Shown piece after piece: positions 42,133 through 51,992 of a stretch of DNA of 64,000 nt. This DNA is from Gilliamella sp. WF3-4 (GTDB lineage Bacteria > Pseudomonadota > Gammaproteobacteria > Enterobacterales > Orbaceae). The position numbers and the translations under genes were made by a program. The stretch is taken from positions 1 to 64,000 of the forward strand of contig NZ_LZGW01000001.1 of NCBI RefSeq assembly GCF_001690275.1, read 5' to 3'. Below the pieces are notes generated by a model. The model had not been told where the DNA came from and searched no databases. It saw nothing but the letters and a program-made list of their open reading frames with translations. Numbering within the stretch: the stretch's first letter is position 1; every line of letters begins with the position of its first letter.

Positions 42133-43905
42133 ATGCTCAGAATCAAAAATACCTATTTCAAAGATGAACGTTCCTCTCAAATTGTTAGTTGGGGACATTG
42201 GTTTACGTTGTTTAATATTTTTATCGTAATAATACTTGGTAGTCAATATCTAATTATTGCAGATTGGCCTCGCACTTTTATGGGGCGATTTTATGCAATA
42301 ATTAGTGCGATTGGCCATTTTAGCTATTTGACTTTTATTGCTTACCTAGTTCTACTTTTTCCTTTAAGTTTTTTTATTCATTCATCTCGATGGCAAAGGA
42401 TTATTGCAACAGTTTTTGCAACTGTTGGTATTTCATTATTACTTATTGATATTGAGGTTTTTTCGCATTTTAGAATGCATTTAAATTTGTCTATTTGGCA
42501 ATTATTTTCATCACAAAAAGTTACTTATTTAAGTTCAATATTTATTATCATTCCGTTTATTTTATTAATTGAGATTCTATTTTCAGTTTGGAGCTGGAAA
42601 AAATTACGTAGTTTAAGTAAGCGTAAATGCTATGCAAAGCCTGTTGTGGTTGCCTTTATTATTTGCTTTGTTACTTCGCACTTGACTCATATTTGGGCTG
42701 ATGCTAATTTTTATCGTCCAATTACTATGCAGCGCTCAAGCCTGCCGCTTTCTTATCCTTTAACCGCTCGTCATTTTCTTGAACGCTATGGATTTATGAA
42801 AGAAAATGGTTATCGTGATCGCGTGACTCAAGAGGGGAACCCTTTTGCAATAGCAATTGAGTATCCTTTAGGGCGTATTGTTTATGATGAACAACCAATA
42901 AAAAACAATGTTCTAATCATTACTATTGATGGATGGAATGTTGATTTATTAAGTAAATATATGCCAAAGCTTAATGAGTTTGCTCAAGATAACATCGCCT
43001 TTACTAATCATTATGTTGCAAGTAATCACCCTTATTTGAATAATTTTTCATTGTTTTATGGATTAGATCCTAATTACTATAATAGTATCCTTGTTGGGCA
43101 TAAACCGTCGGTATTATTTGAGGCTGCTACTAAACGACAATATAATTTAGGCTTATTTTCGGTTGATGGATTTGCAGAGCCTTTATATCGTTCTGCATTG
43201 TTATCTAATTTTTCAATATCAGAGCCTAAAAAACAAACCAATAAACAAATAACCGAAAGCTGGATGGCGTGGCATAAAGAACAGAATAATATTGATAATC
43301 ATGCGCCTTCATTTTCTATAATTCAATATTCGTTAGGTGATAAAAACAAAAAAATTGCTATATCTGCCCTTCAATTAGAAGCTAAAAAATTAGATCAGAA
43401 TATTGCATCATTAATGACTTATTTAAAATTATCTAATGCCAGTGATGATACAGTTGTTATTGTTACAGGCTCGAATGATATTAAAATTGATGAAGCAAAA
43501 AAAATAGCTTTACGCAATACAGGTAGTGGCTTTAATCGTGACTTATTAAAAGTCCCTCTGATTATATCATGGCCAGGTAAAGAAAAATCGCAAGTAACAC
43601 AAGCGACCTCGCAAACCGATATTATGTGTACATTAATGCAAGATGTGTTTTATGTCACTACACCACCACGGCAGTATAGCCAAGGAAAAAGCCTATTTAG
43701 CCCTAAAACAAGGCAATGGTTAGTTGTGGGTGATGAGAATACTATTGCTGCGATTTATGATGATAAAACAGTAGTTTTAGACGCATCTGGCCGTTCTAAG
43801 ATTTACGATTTAAATGGCAAGTTAAAAAAAGGTGAAAAAATTAGCTTGCCAATATTCTTACAGATAGTCACCGAAAATCGCCGTTTTATGGTGGTGGATA
43901 ATTGA
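42133..43905 (+). CDS. yejM: Inner-membrane sulfatase-like LPS regulator YejM (PbgA/LapC)
   Basis: A 590-residue protein. Five N-terminal membrane helices start with SWGHWFTLFNIFIVIILGSQ, then a basic linker (WADANFYRPITMQRSSLPLS) and a periplasmic alkaline-phosphatase-superfamily domain (NVLIITIDGWNVDLL; ASNHPYLNNFSLFYG; TVVIVTGSNDIK). In E. coli it senses periplasmic LPS and controls LpxC turnover through LapB-FtsH. The start at 42133 is chosen because family similarity starts after it; the 14-codon extension with a TTG start is His/Tyr-rich and unlikely. No strong ribosome site is visible. Confidence 0.93.
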   Translation: MLRIKNTYFKDERSSQIVSWGHWFTLFNIFIVIILGSQYLIIADWPRTFMGRFYAIISAIGHFSYLTFIAYLVLLFPLSFFIHSSRWQRIIATVFATVGISLLLIDIEVFSHFRMHLNLSIWQLFSSQKVTYLSSIFIIIPFILLIEILFSVWSWKKLRSLSKRKCYAKPVVVAFIICFVTSHLTHIWADANFYRPITMQRSSLPLSYPLTARHFLERYGFMKENGYRDRVTQEGNPFAIAIEYPLGRIVYDEQPIKNNVLIITIDGWNVDLLSKYMPKLNEFAQDNIAFTNHYVASNHPYLNNFSLFYGLDPNYYNSILVGHKPSVLFEAATKRQYNLGLFSVDGFAEPLYRSALLSNFSISEPKKQTNKQITESWMAWHKEQNNIDNHAPSFSIIQYSLGDKNKKIAISALQLEAKKLDQNIASLMTYLKLSNASDDTVVIVTGSNDIKIDEAKKIALRNTGSGFNRDLLKVPLIISWPGKEKSQVTQATSQTDIMCTLMQDVFYVTTPPRQYSQGKSLFSPKTRQWLVVGDENTIAAIYDDKTVVLDASGRSKIYDLNGKLKKGEKISLPIFLQIVTENRRFMVVDN

Positions 43906-43929
43906 TTTATTTGCTGATTTAAAAATAAA

Positions 43930-43958
43930 AAAGAGGGTGAAGATTACTTCACCTCTTT
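43930..43958 (-). terminator. lipA terminator overlapping its stop codon
   Basis: On the minus strand AAAGAGGTGAAG pairs with CTTCACCCTCTTT (one bulged base) and a long T-run follows. The lipA stop codon (43946-43944) lies in the 4-nt loop, so the last lipA codons form the left stem. It can also act on the plus strand for yejM. Confidence 0.85.
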
Positions 43959-44903
43959 ACCCATAGCTTGTAGATCTGCATGATAAGATGAGCGGACAAA
44001 AGGCCCACAAGCGGCATGTGTAAATCCCATATTTAATGCAGTTTGTTTCAGGACTTCAAATTCTTGCGGTGAAACATAGCGCTCAACTGGCAAGTGATAT
44101 TTACTTGGCTGTAAATATTGACCCAATGTTAACATAGTAACGCCATGGCTGCGTAAATCTTTTAGTACTTGAATTAACTCTTCGTTTGTTTCGCCGAGCC
44201 CAACCATTAATCCTGATTTTGTTGGAATTTCAGGGTGCTTTTCTTTAAAGGCTGATAATAACTTGAGCGATCCTTCATAATTAGCGCCAGGGCGTATCCT
44301 TTTATATAAACGAGGGATATTTTCCAAATTATGATTAAATACATCAGGTGGGTTTTCACTCAATATTTCAACGGCTTCATCAATACAACCACGAAAATCA
44401 GGCGTTAATGTTTCAACTTTTATATTTGGGCTTAAGGCGCGGATTTCTTGAGTACAAGATGCAAAATGGCTCGCACCTCCATCTTTTAAATCATCTCTAT
44501 CTACAGAGGTAATAACAACATAACGCAGCTTCATTTCTTGAATTGTTTTAGCTAGCTTGATTGGTTCTTCTCGATCTGGGGGTAATGGCCTACCATGTGC
44601 TACATCACAAAATGGGCAACGGCGCGTACAAATATCACCTAAAATCATAAAAGTGGCTGTGCCATGGTTAAAACACTCCGCCAAATTAGGGCAAGATGCT
44701 TCTTCACAGACAGAGTGTAAACCATGTTTTCGCATGGTATTTTTTATATGCGCAATATTATCAGAGTGAGCGGATAATTTTATTCGCATCCATTCTGGTT
44801 TTTTTAGTGGTTTGGTGTCTTCTAATGTTATTGTTGGAATTAAACGTGTTTTGTCAGCATCTCGGTATTTTGAGCTTCTGATTGTTGTTTCATTATTTTG
44901 CAT
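43944..44903 (-). CDS. lipA: Lipoyl synthase LipA
   Basis: A 319-residue radical-SAM enzyme inserting two sulfurs into octanoyl groups on E2 and GcvH proteins. The auxiliary cluster motif [12 protein letters not shown] (CX4CX5C) and the radical-SAM motif CTRRCPFC (CX3CX2C) are intact, and RSSYHAD near the end supplies the serine ligand. It lies 10 bp after lipB. The targets AceF and related proteins are encoded just across the divergent interval. Confidence 0.97.
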   Translation of the reverse strand: MQNNETTIRSSKYRDADKTRLIPTITLEDTKPLKKPEWMRIKLSAHSDNIAHIKNTMRKHGLHSVCEEASCPNLAECFNHGTATFMILGDICTRRCPFCDVAHGRPLPPDREEPIKLAKTIQEMKLRYVVITSVDRDDLKDGGASHFASCTQEIRALSPNIKVETLTPDFRGCIDEAVEILSENPPDVFNHNLENIPRLYKRIRPGANYEGSLKLLSAFKEKHPEIPTKSGLMVGLGETNEELIQVLKDLRSHGVTMLTLGQYLQPSKYHLPVERYVSPQEFEVLKQTALNMGFTHAACGPFVRSSYHADLQAMGKEVK

Positions 44904-44913
44904 AATTGGTATC

Positions 44914-45552
44914 TTATCTTTGGGGTAACTGCTTAATAAAATTATCAGTTAATAACTGTTGTATTTCTTTGCGGTTAAATTTTGACACATAGTCCTTTAA
45001 CTGCGTCATTTGTAATCCTGCGTAGCCACAAGGGTTAATGTTATTGAAAGGAGTAAGATCCATATCAATATTTAATGCTAGTCCATGTAGTGTACAACCT
45101 CGGTTTATATGCAAACCCAGCGAACAAATTTTTTTATGGTCAATATAAACTCCTGGAGCATCGGGTTTTGCATGGGCTATAATACCATAATGAGCTAATG
45201 TTTGAATGACACTATTTTCTAAATAACTAACTATATCACGAATACCAATCTTAAGACGTTTTAAGTCAAACAAAATATACATAATTTGTTGACCTGGTGC
45301 ATGATAGGTAATTTGACCGCCACGGTCGCTTTGAATAACAGGGATATCAGTATGATTTAATAAATGCTCTGCCTTGCCTACTTTTCCTTGGGTAAATACG
45401 GGATCATGTTCAACTAGCCAGATTTCATCTGGAGTGTGCTCATTACGGTTTTTTGTAAAGTCATGCATCGCCTGATAGGTTTGTCCGTAAGATTGAATTT
45501 TTAAATCTTTGATAATGACATTATTTATGATCATGATGTTGCTTATTGCCAT
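44914..45552 (-). CDS. lipB: Octanoyltransferase LipB
   Basis: A 212-residue enzyme that moves octanoate from ACP to lipoyl domains. It has [34 protein letters not shown], and the catalytic Lys-Cys region [22 protein letters not shown] with NPCGYAG after it. An in-frame internal Met 7 is an alternative start; the ribosome site is weak for both. It is first of lipB-lipA and divergent from aceEF-lpdA. Confidence 0.95.
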   Translation of the reverse strand: MAISNIMIINNVIIKDLKIQSYGQTYQAMHDFTKNRNEHTPDEIWLVEHDPVFTQGKVGKAEHLLNHTDIPVIQSDRGGQITYHAPGQQIMYILFDLKRLKIGIRDIVSYLENSVIQTLAHYGIIAHAKPDAPGVYIDHKKICSLGLHINRGCTLHGLALNIDMDLTPFNNINPCGYAGLQMTQLKDYVSKFNRKEIQQLLTDNFIKQLPQR

Positions 45553-45907
45553 TGGTATTAGCTGATATTAACTTAAAATTTCCCATTATATAACAGATTT
45601 TACTATATTTTGACAACTTGTAGGTAATTCCGATATAGACATTTTGACTATTTTTTTGTATTTATTTATCAATAAAATTTGGTTTTTATCAAACAGCTAA
45701 CATAACTTTCAATATTACCATTGAAATAGTTGATTAATTTGATAGGAATTAACGTTCTTTTATAAGCTATGGTTTGCTTTACTTTTTTTATGAAAATGGC
45801 AGACTTATGCTAATAAAGCTCCATAATGCAGAGTTGTAATTTATATAGTTATTTATAGCTAAGGATAGCAAATGCTGCATTTTTTTTAACAAAAAAGAGG
45901 TTTTTAT
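45553..45907. promoter_or_regulatory. Divergent interval between lipB and aceE
   Basis: 355 bp without a gene. No pdhR lies upstream of aceE here, and no ATTGGT-N3-ACCAAT-type PdhR operator is seen. AAAAAAGAGG before the aceE ATG is the ribosome site. A promoter candidate is listed separately. Confidence 0.6.
45610..45639 (+). promoter_or_regulatory. Candidate aceE promoter
   Basis: A consensus TTGACA is followed after 18 bp by TATAGA, 268 bp before the aceE ATG. This would give a leader of about 260 nt; a closer promoter is also possible. Confidence 0.4.
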
Positions 45908-48574
45908 ATGTCGGATATGCAAGTGAATGATATCGATCCCATTGAAACACAAGATTGGCTCAAAAGCCTTGAGTCAATTATTCGCGAGGAAGGGATTGAA
46001 CGTGCACAATATATTATTGAACAAATAGTTAATAAAGCAAGAGATGGTGGTGTTCCTTTACTTTTCGGATCTTCAACCAGTAACTATATTAATACAATTC
46101 CTGTGGAAGAAGAGCCCCCTTATCCGGGTGATTGGGATATCGAAAGACGTATTCGTTCAATTGTTCGTTGGAATGCAATTATGATGGTGCTTAGAGCTTC
46201 TAAAAAAGATTTAGAACTTGGTGGGCACATGGCATCGTTCCAATCCGCAGCCACTTTTTATGAAGTATGTTTTAACCATTTTTTCCGTGCACGTAATGAA
46301 AAAGATGGTGGTGATTTAGTTTATTTCCAAGGACATATTTCACCAGGTGTTTATTCACGAGCATTTCTTGAAGGCCGTTTAACAGAAGAGCAACTTGATA
46401 ATTTCCGCCAAGAAATACATGGTAAAGGATTACCTTCTTACCCACATCCTAAGTTATTACCTGAATTCTGGCAATTCCCTACAGTATCAATGGGGCTTGG
46501 ACCTATTAGTGCAATTTATCAAGCACGATTCTTAAAATATTTAAATCACCGTGGACTTAAAGATACTTCTGAACAAACCGTCTATGCTTTCTTAGGTGAT
46601 GGAGAGATGGATGAACCAGAATCAAAAGGTGCAATTACCGTTGCAACACGTGAAAAACTGGATAATTTGGTATTTGTTATCAACTGTAATTTACAACGTT
46701 TAGATGGTCCAGTAACAGGCAATGGTAAGATCATCAATGAATTAGAAGGTGTTTTTGCTGGTGCAGGTTGGAACGTGATTAAAGTTCTTTGGGGTGATCG
46801 TTGGGATAAACTTCTGCAAAAAGATAAGTCTGGTAAATTAATCCGACTTATGAATGAAACGCTTGATGGCGATTATCAAACATTAAAATCTAAAGATGGC
46901 GCTTATGTTCGCGAGCATTTCTTTGGTAAATATCCTGAAACAGCAGAGCTTGTTAAAGATATGACTGATGAAGAAATCTTCAGATTAAACCGTGGCGGTC
47001 AAGATCCAGCTAAAATGTTTGCAGCATTCCAACGAGCAAAAGAGACTAAAGATCGTCCAACAGTCATTCTTGCTCACACCATTAAAGGTTATGGTATGGG
47101 TGATGCAGCAGAAGCTAAAAATATTGCCCACCAAGTGAAAAAAATGAATATGGATGGAGTTCGCCATGTTCGTGACTTCTTTAATATTCCTGTGACAGAT
47201 GAAGCACTCGAAAAATTACCTTATATTAAATTTGAAGAACATACTCCAGAATATAAATATATTCATGAGCGCCGTAATGCCTTACATGGTTACGTTCCAT
47301 CAAGATTAACAAAATTCTCTGGCAGTGTTTCAATTCCAGCATTAAGCGAATTTTCATCATTACTTGAAGCACAATCAAAAGAAATATCAACCACAATTGG
47401 CTTTGTTCGTGCACTTAATATCATGCTTAAGGATAAAGAATTAGCGCCACGCTTAGTACCAATTTTGGCTGATGAAGCGCGTACTTTTGGTATGGAAGGT
47501 TTGTTCCGTCAAATTGGCATCTATAATCCTCATGGTCAACAATATACACCGCAAGATAGGGAACAAGTTGCTTATTATCGTGAAGATGAAAAAGGGCAAA
47601 TTCTACAAGAAGGGATCAATGAATGTGGTGCAACTGCTTCATGGTTAGCGGCTGCAACATCATACAGTACTAATGATTACCCAATGATTCCATTCTACAT
47701 TTACTATTCTATGTTTGGTTTCCAACGTATTGGTGATTTAATGTGGGCGGCTGGCGATCAACAAGCACGTGGATTTATGATCGGTGGCACATCTGGTCGT
47801 ACAACATTAAACGGTGAAGGCCTACAACATCAAGATGGCCATAGCCATATTCAATCATTAACTATTCCAAATTGTATCTCTTATGATCCTGCTTATGTGT
47901 ATGAAGTGGCTGTGATTATGCAAGACGGTTTACGTCGTATGTATGGCGAACAAGAAAACGTGTATTACTACATCACCACCCTTAACGAAAACTATGCACA
48001 ACCTGCAATGCCAGCAGGTGCAGAAGAGGGGATTTGTCGTGGTATTTATAAACTTGATACCGTTGAAGGTCAAAAAGGCAAACCAACTGTGCAGCTATTA
48101 GGTTCAGGTTCAATTTTACGACATGTACGTGAAGCTGCTGATATTCTGGCTAAAAATTATGGTATTAGCTCAGATGTTTATAGCGTAACATCATTTACTG
48201 AACTTGCTCGTGATGGTCAAGATTGTGAACGTTATAATATGTTACATCCAAGCGAAACACCAAAAGTTCCTTATGTTGCTCAAATTATGAATAACAATCC
48301 TGCGGTTGTTTCAACTGATTATATGAAACTTTTTGCTGAACAAATTCGTGGATTTGTACCAGCTGAAAGTTATCGAGTACTGGGTACTGATGGTTTTGGA
48401 CGCAGTGATAGCCGTGAAAATTTACGCCATCACTTTGAAGTTGATGCATCTTATGTTGTAGTTGCAGCATTGGGTGAACTTGCTAAACGTGGTGATATTG
48501 AAGTTAGCGTTGTTGAAGAAGCAATTAAAAAATTCGAAATCAATGCAGATAAACTTAATCCACGTATTGCATAA
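45908..48574 (+). CDS. aceE: Pyruvate dehydrogenase E1 component
   Basis: An 888-residue homodimeric-type E1 (E. coli 887) that decarboxylates pyruvate using thiamine diphosphate. It starts with DIDPIETQDWLKSLES; the ThDP-binding motif is GDGEMDEPES...NCNLQRLDGPVTGN; HIQSLTIPNC and the C-terminal transketolase-like domain (LGTDGFGRSDSRENLRHHFE) follow. First gene of aceEF-lpdA; aceF starts 12 bp later. Confidence 0.97.
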   Translation: MSDMQVNDIDPIETQDWLKSLESIIREEGIERAQYIIEQIVNKARDGGVPLLFGSSTSNYINTIPVEEEPPYPGDWDIERRIRSIVRWNAIMMVLRASKKDLELGGHMASFQSAATFYEVCFNHFFRARNEKDGGDLVYFQGHISPGVYSRAFLEGRLTEEQLDNFRQEIHGKGLPSYPHPKLLPEFWQFPTVSMGLGPISAIYQARFLKYLNHRGLKDTSEQTVYAFLGDGEMDEPESKGAITVATREKLDNLVFVINCNLQRLDGPVTGNGKIINELEGVFAGAGWNVIKVLWGDRWDKLLQKDKSGKLIRLMNETLDGDYQTLKSKDGAYVREHFFGKYPETAELVKDMTDEEIFRLNRGGQDPAKMFAAFQRAKETKDRPTVILAHTIKGYGMGDAAEAKNIAHQVKKMNMDGVRHVRDFFNIPVTDEALEKLPYIKFEEHTPEYKYIHERRNALHGYVPSRLTKFSGSVSIPALSEFSSLLEAQSKEISTTIGFVRALNIMLKDKELAPRLVPILADEARTFGMEGLFRQIGIYNPHGQQYTPQDREQVAYYREDEKGQILQEGINECGATASWLAAATSYSTNDYPMIPFYIYYSMFGFQRIGDLMWAAGDQQARGFMIGGTSGRTTLNGEGLQHQDGHSHIQSLTIPNCISYDPAYVYEVAVIMQDGLRRMYGEQENVYYYITTLNENYAQPAMPAGAEEGICRGIYKLDTVEGQKGKPTVQLLGSGSILRHVREAADILAKNYGISSDVYSVTSFTELARDGQDCERYNMLHPSETPKVPYVAQIMNNNPAVVSTDYMKLFAEQIRGFVPAESYRVLGTDGFGRSDSRENLRHHFEVDASYVVVAALGELAKRGDIEVSVVEEAIKKFEINADKLNPRIA

Positions 48575-48586
48575 GAGGTAAAAAGA

Positions 48587-50179
48587 ATGAGTATTGAAAT
48601 TAAGTTACCTGACATTGGTAGTGATGAAGTTGAAGTGACTGAAATTCTGGTTAATGTTGGTGACAAAGTTGACGCTGATCAGTCAATTATGACCGTTGAA
48701 GGCGATAAAGCTTCAATGGAAATTCCTGCTCCACAAGCAGGCATTGTTAAATCAATTATTGTGAAAGTTGGTGATAAAGTCAAAACTGGTGTTGACATCA
48801 TGGTATTTGATGCAGATGGTGCAAGTGCACCAGCTGCTGCAAAAGAAGAGCCGAAAGTCGCAGCTTCTGCGCAAGCGGCTGCGCCAGCAGCAAGCCAAGT
48901 TGTTGATGTCAATGTACCAGACATTGGTGGCGATGAAGTTGAAGTAACAGAGATTTTGGTTAAAGTTGGTGACACTATTGCTGTTGATGATTCATTAATT
49001 ACTGTTGAAGGTGATAAAGCTTCAATGGAAGTACCAGCAACCATTGCTGGCGTAGTTAAAAATATCCTAGTAAAAATTGGCGATAAAGTGAAAACAGGTT
49101 CCAAAATCATGGAATTTGAAAGCGCTACTGGTGTAGCTTCTGCTACTACAGCAAATCAAGCCTCTTCGGCTCCTGTTGCTGAAAAAGTTGCGCCAACGCC
49201 AGCAGCGCCTGTTGTGGCAAAATCAGCTCCTGCATCGTCAGGTAATGATTTCGTTGAAAATGATGCTTATGCCCATGCAACCCCATCTGTACGTCGTTTA
49301 GCGCGTGAATTTGGTGTGAACCTTGCAAAAGTGCAAGCGACAGGCCCTAAAAATCGTATTTTACGTGAAGATATTCAAGCTTACGTTAAAAATGCCGTTA
49401 AACAAGTTGAAAGCGGGGCTACTGGTGGTGCATTGCCTGGTTTATTACCATGGCCAAAAGTTGATTTCAGTAAATTTGGTGAAGTTGAATCGCTACCATT
49501 AACGAAAATTCAAAAAGTATCGGGTGCTAATTTACACCGTAACTGGGTAATGATTCCACATGTTACTGAATTCGACGAGTCAGATATTACTGATTTGGAA
49601 GCTTTCCGTAAACAACAAAATGCCGAAGCCGATAAAAAGAAACTTGATCTTAAAATAACGCCACTTGTGTTTATCATGAAAGCAGTAGCTAGTGCGTTAA
49701 CGGCATACCCGCGCTTTAATAGCTCGTTATCTGAAGATGCGCAAACCTTAATTATCAAAAAATACATTAACATTGGTGTAGCTGTGGATACGCCTAATGG
49801 TTTAGTTGTTCCTGTATTTAAAGATGTCAATAAAAAAGGCATTATTGAGCTTTCTCGTGAACTTGCTGAAATTTCCAAAAAAGCACGTGAAGGTAAATTA
49901 ACTGGCAGTGATATGCAAGGTGGATGTTTTACCATTTCTAGCCTTGGTGGCATTGGTACGACCTCATTTACACCAATTGTTAATGCGCCAGAAGTTGGCA
50001 TTTTAGGCGTGTCACGTTCTAGCATGAAACCAGTTTGGAACGGTAAAGAGTTTACACCACGTTTAATGTTGCCTTTATCATTATCATTCGATCATCGTGT
50101 TATTGATGGTGCTGATGGTGCGCGCTTCTTAAGCCATATTGTTAACGTATTATCCGACTTACGTCGTTTAGTGATGTAG
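48587..50179 (+). CDS. aceF: Dihydrolipoamide acetyltransferase E2 (two lipoyl domains)
   Basis: A 530-residue E2. Two lipoyl domains (residues 1-75 and about 105-180) each carry the lipoylated Lys in EGDKASME; E. coli normally has three. Ala/Pro-rich linkers join them to the E1/E3-binding domain ([19 protein letters not shown]) and the catalytic domain with [18 protein letters not shown], whose His and Asp are catalytic. The two lipoyl-domain DNA segments are similar, a spot for recombination. aceF lies 16 bp before lpdA. Confidence 0.97.
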   Translation: MSIEIKLPDIGSDEVEVTEILVNVGDKVDADQSIMTVEGDKASMEIPAPQAGIVKSIIVKVGDKVKTGVDIMVFDADGASAPAAAKEEPKVAASAQAAAPAASQVVDVNVPDIGGDEVEVTEILVKVGDTIAVDDSLITVEGDKASMEVPATIAGVVKNILVKIGDKVKTGSKIMEFESATGVASATTANQASSAPVAEKVAPTPAAPVVAKSAPASSGNDFVENDAYAHATPSVRRLAREFGVNLAKVQATGPKNRILREDIQAYVKNAVKQVESGATGGALPGLLPWPKVDFSKFGEVESLPLTKIQKVSGANLHRNWVMIPHVTEFDESDITDLEAFRKQQNAEADKKKLDLKITPLVFIMKAVASALTAYPRFNSSLSEDAQTLIIKKYINIGVAVDTPNGLVVPVFKDVNKKGIIELSRELAEISKKAREGKLTGSDMQGGCFTISSLGGIGTTSFTPIVNAPEVGILGVSRSSMKPVWNGKEFTPRLMLPLSLSFDHRVIDGADGARFLSHIVNVLSDLRRLVM

Positions 50180-50195
50180 TGGAGGAAAACAGATT

Positions 50196-51620
50196 ATGAG
50201 TCAAGAAGTAAAAACACAGGTTGTTGTTTTAGGTGCTGGACCAGCGGGCTATTCCGCTGCGTTCCGCGCGGCTGACCTTGGACTAGATGTTACCCTTGTT
50301 GAACGTTATTCAACACTTGGTGGTGTTTGTTTAAATGTAGGCTGTATTCCATCAAAAGCATTACTTCATGTTGCTAAAGTAATGGATGAAGCAAAATCAT
50401 TAACTGAACATGGCATCCATTTTGGTACGCCGAGACTTGAATTAGACAAAGTACGTGGTTGGAAAGAAAAGGTCATTAGTCAACTCACTAATGGGCTTGC
50501 TGGTATGGCAAAAATGCGCAAAGTCAATGTGATTCAAGGTGAAGCACAATTTACGGGTAGTCATACCATGGATGTGACATCTTCAAAAGGTATCACTAAA
50601 ATTACTTTTGATAATGCGATTATTGCAGCGGGTTCTCGCCCAATTAAATTACCGTTTATTCCGCATGATGATCCGCGTATTTGGGATTCTACAGATGCAT
50701 TGGCTTTAACAACGATTCCGAAAAAACTATTATTAATGGGTGGCGGAATCATTGGTCTTGAAATGGGTACTGTCTACCATGCATTAGGTTCAGAAGTAGA
50801 CGTGGTTGAAATGTTTGACCAAGTGATCCCAGCAGCTGATAAAGATGTTATTAAAGTCTTTACTAAGCAGATCCAGAAGAAATTCACTTTACGTTTAGAA
50901 ACCAAAGTGACTACTGTTGAAGCAAAGCATGATGCAATTTATGTCACCATGGAAAAGAAAGATGGCACCACTGAAACCCACACTTATGATGCGGTACTTG
51001 TGGCAATTGGTCGTACACCGAATGGTAAGCTAATTAGTGCTGAAAAAGCAGGTGTTAACGTGACTGATCGTGGTTTTATTGAGGTCGATAAGCAAATGCG
51101 TACCAATGTACCACACATCTATGCTATTGGTGATATCGTTGGTCAGCCAATGCTTGCGCACAAAGGCGTACACGAAGGTCATGTTGCAGCCGAAGTGATT
51201 GCAGGTAAAAAACATTTCTTTGATCCAAAAACCATTCCTTCTATCGCTTATACTGAGCCAGAAGTAGCTTGGGTTGGTTTAACTGAAAAAGAAGCGAAAG
51301 AAAAAGGCATTGATTATGAAGTGTCAATCTTCCCATGGGCAGCATCAGGACGTGCTATTGCATCTGATTGTTCCGAGGGGATGACAAAACTCATCTTCAA
51401 TAAAGCAGATAATCGCTTGTTAGGTGGTGCGGTAGTTGGCGCTAATGGCGGTGAATTACTGGGTGAAATCACCTTAGCGGTTGAAATGGGCTGTGATGCA
51501 GAAGATATCGCATTAACCATTCATGCGCACCCAACATTGCATGAATCAATTGGCTTAGCCTCGGAAATTTATGAAGGCTCTGTCACTGATTTACCCAATG
51601 CTAAAGCGAAGAAGAAATAG
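50196..51620 (+). CDS. lpdA: Dihydrolipoamide dehydrogenase E3
   Basis: A 474-residue flavoprotein disulfide reductase, same length as in E. coli. FAD motif VVLGAGPAGYSAAFRAADLG, redox disulfide GGVCLNVGCIPSKALL, NAD-binding GGGIIGLEMGTVYHALG, second FAD contact AIGDIVGQPMLAHKG, and catalytic His-Glu in IHAHPTLHES. It re-oxidises lipoyl groups for pyruvate dehydrogenase and probably other 2-oxoacid or glycine systems. GGAGGAAAA precedes the ATG. Confidence 0.97.
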   Translation: MSQEVKTQVVVLGAGPAGYSAAFRAADLGLDVTLVERYSTLGGVCLNVGCIPSKALLHVAKVMDEAKSLTEHGIHFGTPRLELDKVRGWKEKVISQLTNGLAGMAKMRKVNVIQGEAQFTGSHTMDVTSSKGITKITFDNAIIAAGSRPIKLPFIPHDDPRIWDSTDALALTTIPKKLLLMGGGIIGLEMGTVYHALGSEVDVVEMFDQVIPAADKDVIKVFTKQIQKKFTLRLETKVTTVEAKHDAIYVTMEKKDGTTETHTYDAVLVAIGRTPNGKLISAEKAGVNVTDRGFIEVDKQMRTNVPHIYAIGDIVGQPMLAHKGVHEGHVAAEVIAGKKHFFDPKTIPSIAYTEPEVAWVGLTEKEAKEKGIDYEVSIFPWAASGRAIASDCSEGMTKLIFNKADNRLLGGAVVGANGGELLGEITLAVEMGCDAEDIALTIHAHPTLHESIGLASEIYEGSVTDLPNAKAKKK

Positions 51621-51992
51621 TTAATAAGTCATTTATATACTTAATAAAATGCCGTTAGCTCAAACTAACGGCATTTTTATTTGTCTTAAAATAAATTTGT
51701 TTGTCAAAACGCTTCCGAAAATAAAGTGTTTTAATAAAATAAAACTGAATTAAATATACTTAGTATGGATCTTAATAAAATTGAATGAAAGAGTAGGTCA
51801 TCTATTTATCATGATAGTTTGCGTAATTGCTAATATTTTTCATTTAAATTTAATCATCTTAATTTTAGTGTTTTTTTCACAATTTTGGGATTTAACTCAA
51901 CTCCAAGATTCAATTTTTTAATTAATGATTAAGTATATTTCTTTAACTGTTCAATATATCATATAGCAAAATAACTAAGATAAAACAGAATA
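51621..51992. other. Intergenic interval between lpdA and ygiF
   Basis: 372 bp holding the lpdA terminator; the rest is AT-rich and shows no ORF, hairpin or clear promoter that I can support. Confidence 0.5.
51647..51677 (+). terminator. Terminator after lpdA
   Basis: AAAATGCCGTTAG and CTAACGGCATTTT form a perfect 13-bp stem with a short loop followed by TTATTTGTC. Strong intrinsic terminator of aceEF-lpdA. Confidence 0.9.

Noticed and set aside
45553-45907. PdhR operator upstream of aceE
   Set aside because: No palindrome of the ATTGGT-N3-ACCAAT type was found in the interval.
48679-50025. Long minus-strand open frames inside aceF (about 143 and 171 codons)
   Set aside because: They are antisense shadows of a strongly conserved gene with repetitive lipoyl-domain sequence, have no ribosome sites and give Ser/Thr-rich nonsense.
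50573-50587. Possible matS site (GTGAC-N3-GTCAC type)
   Set aside because: The best match by eye, GTGACATCTTCAA, has two mismatches in the right half-site and lies inside lpdA; no exact site was found in the window.
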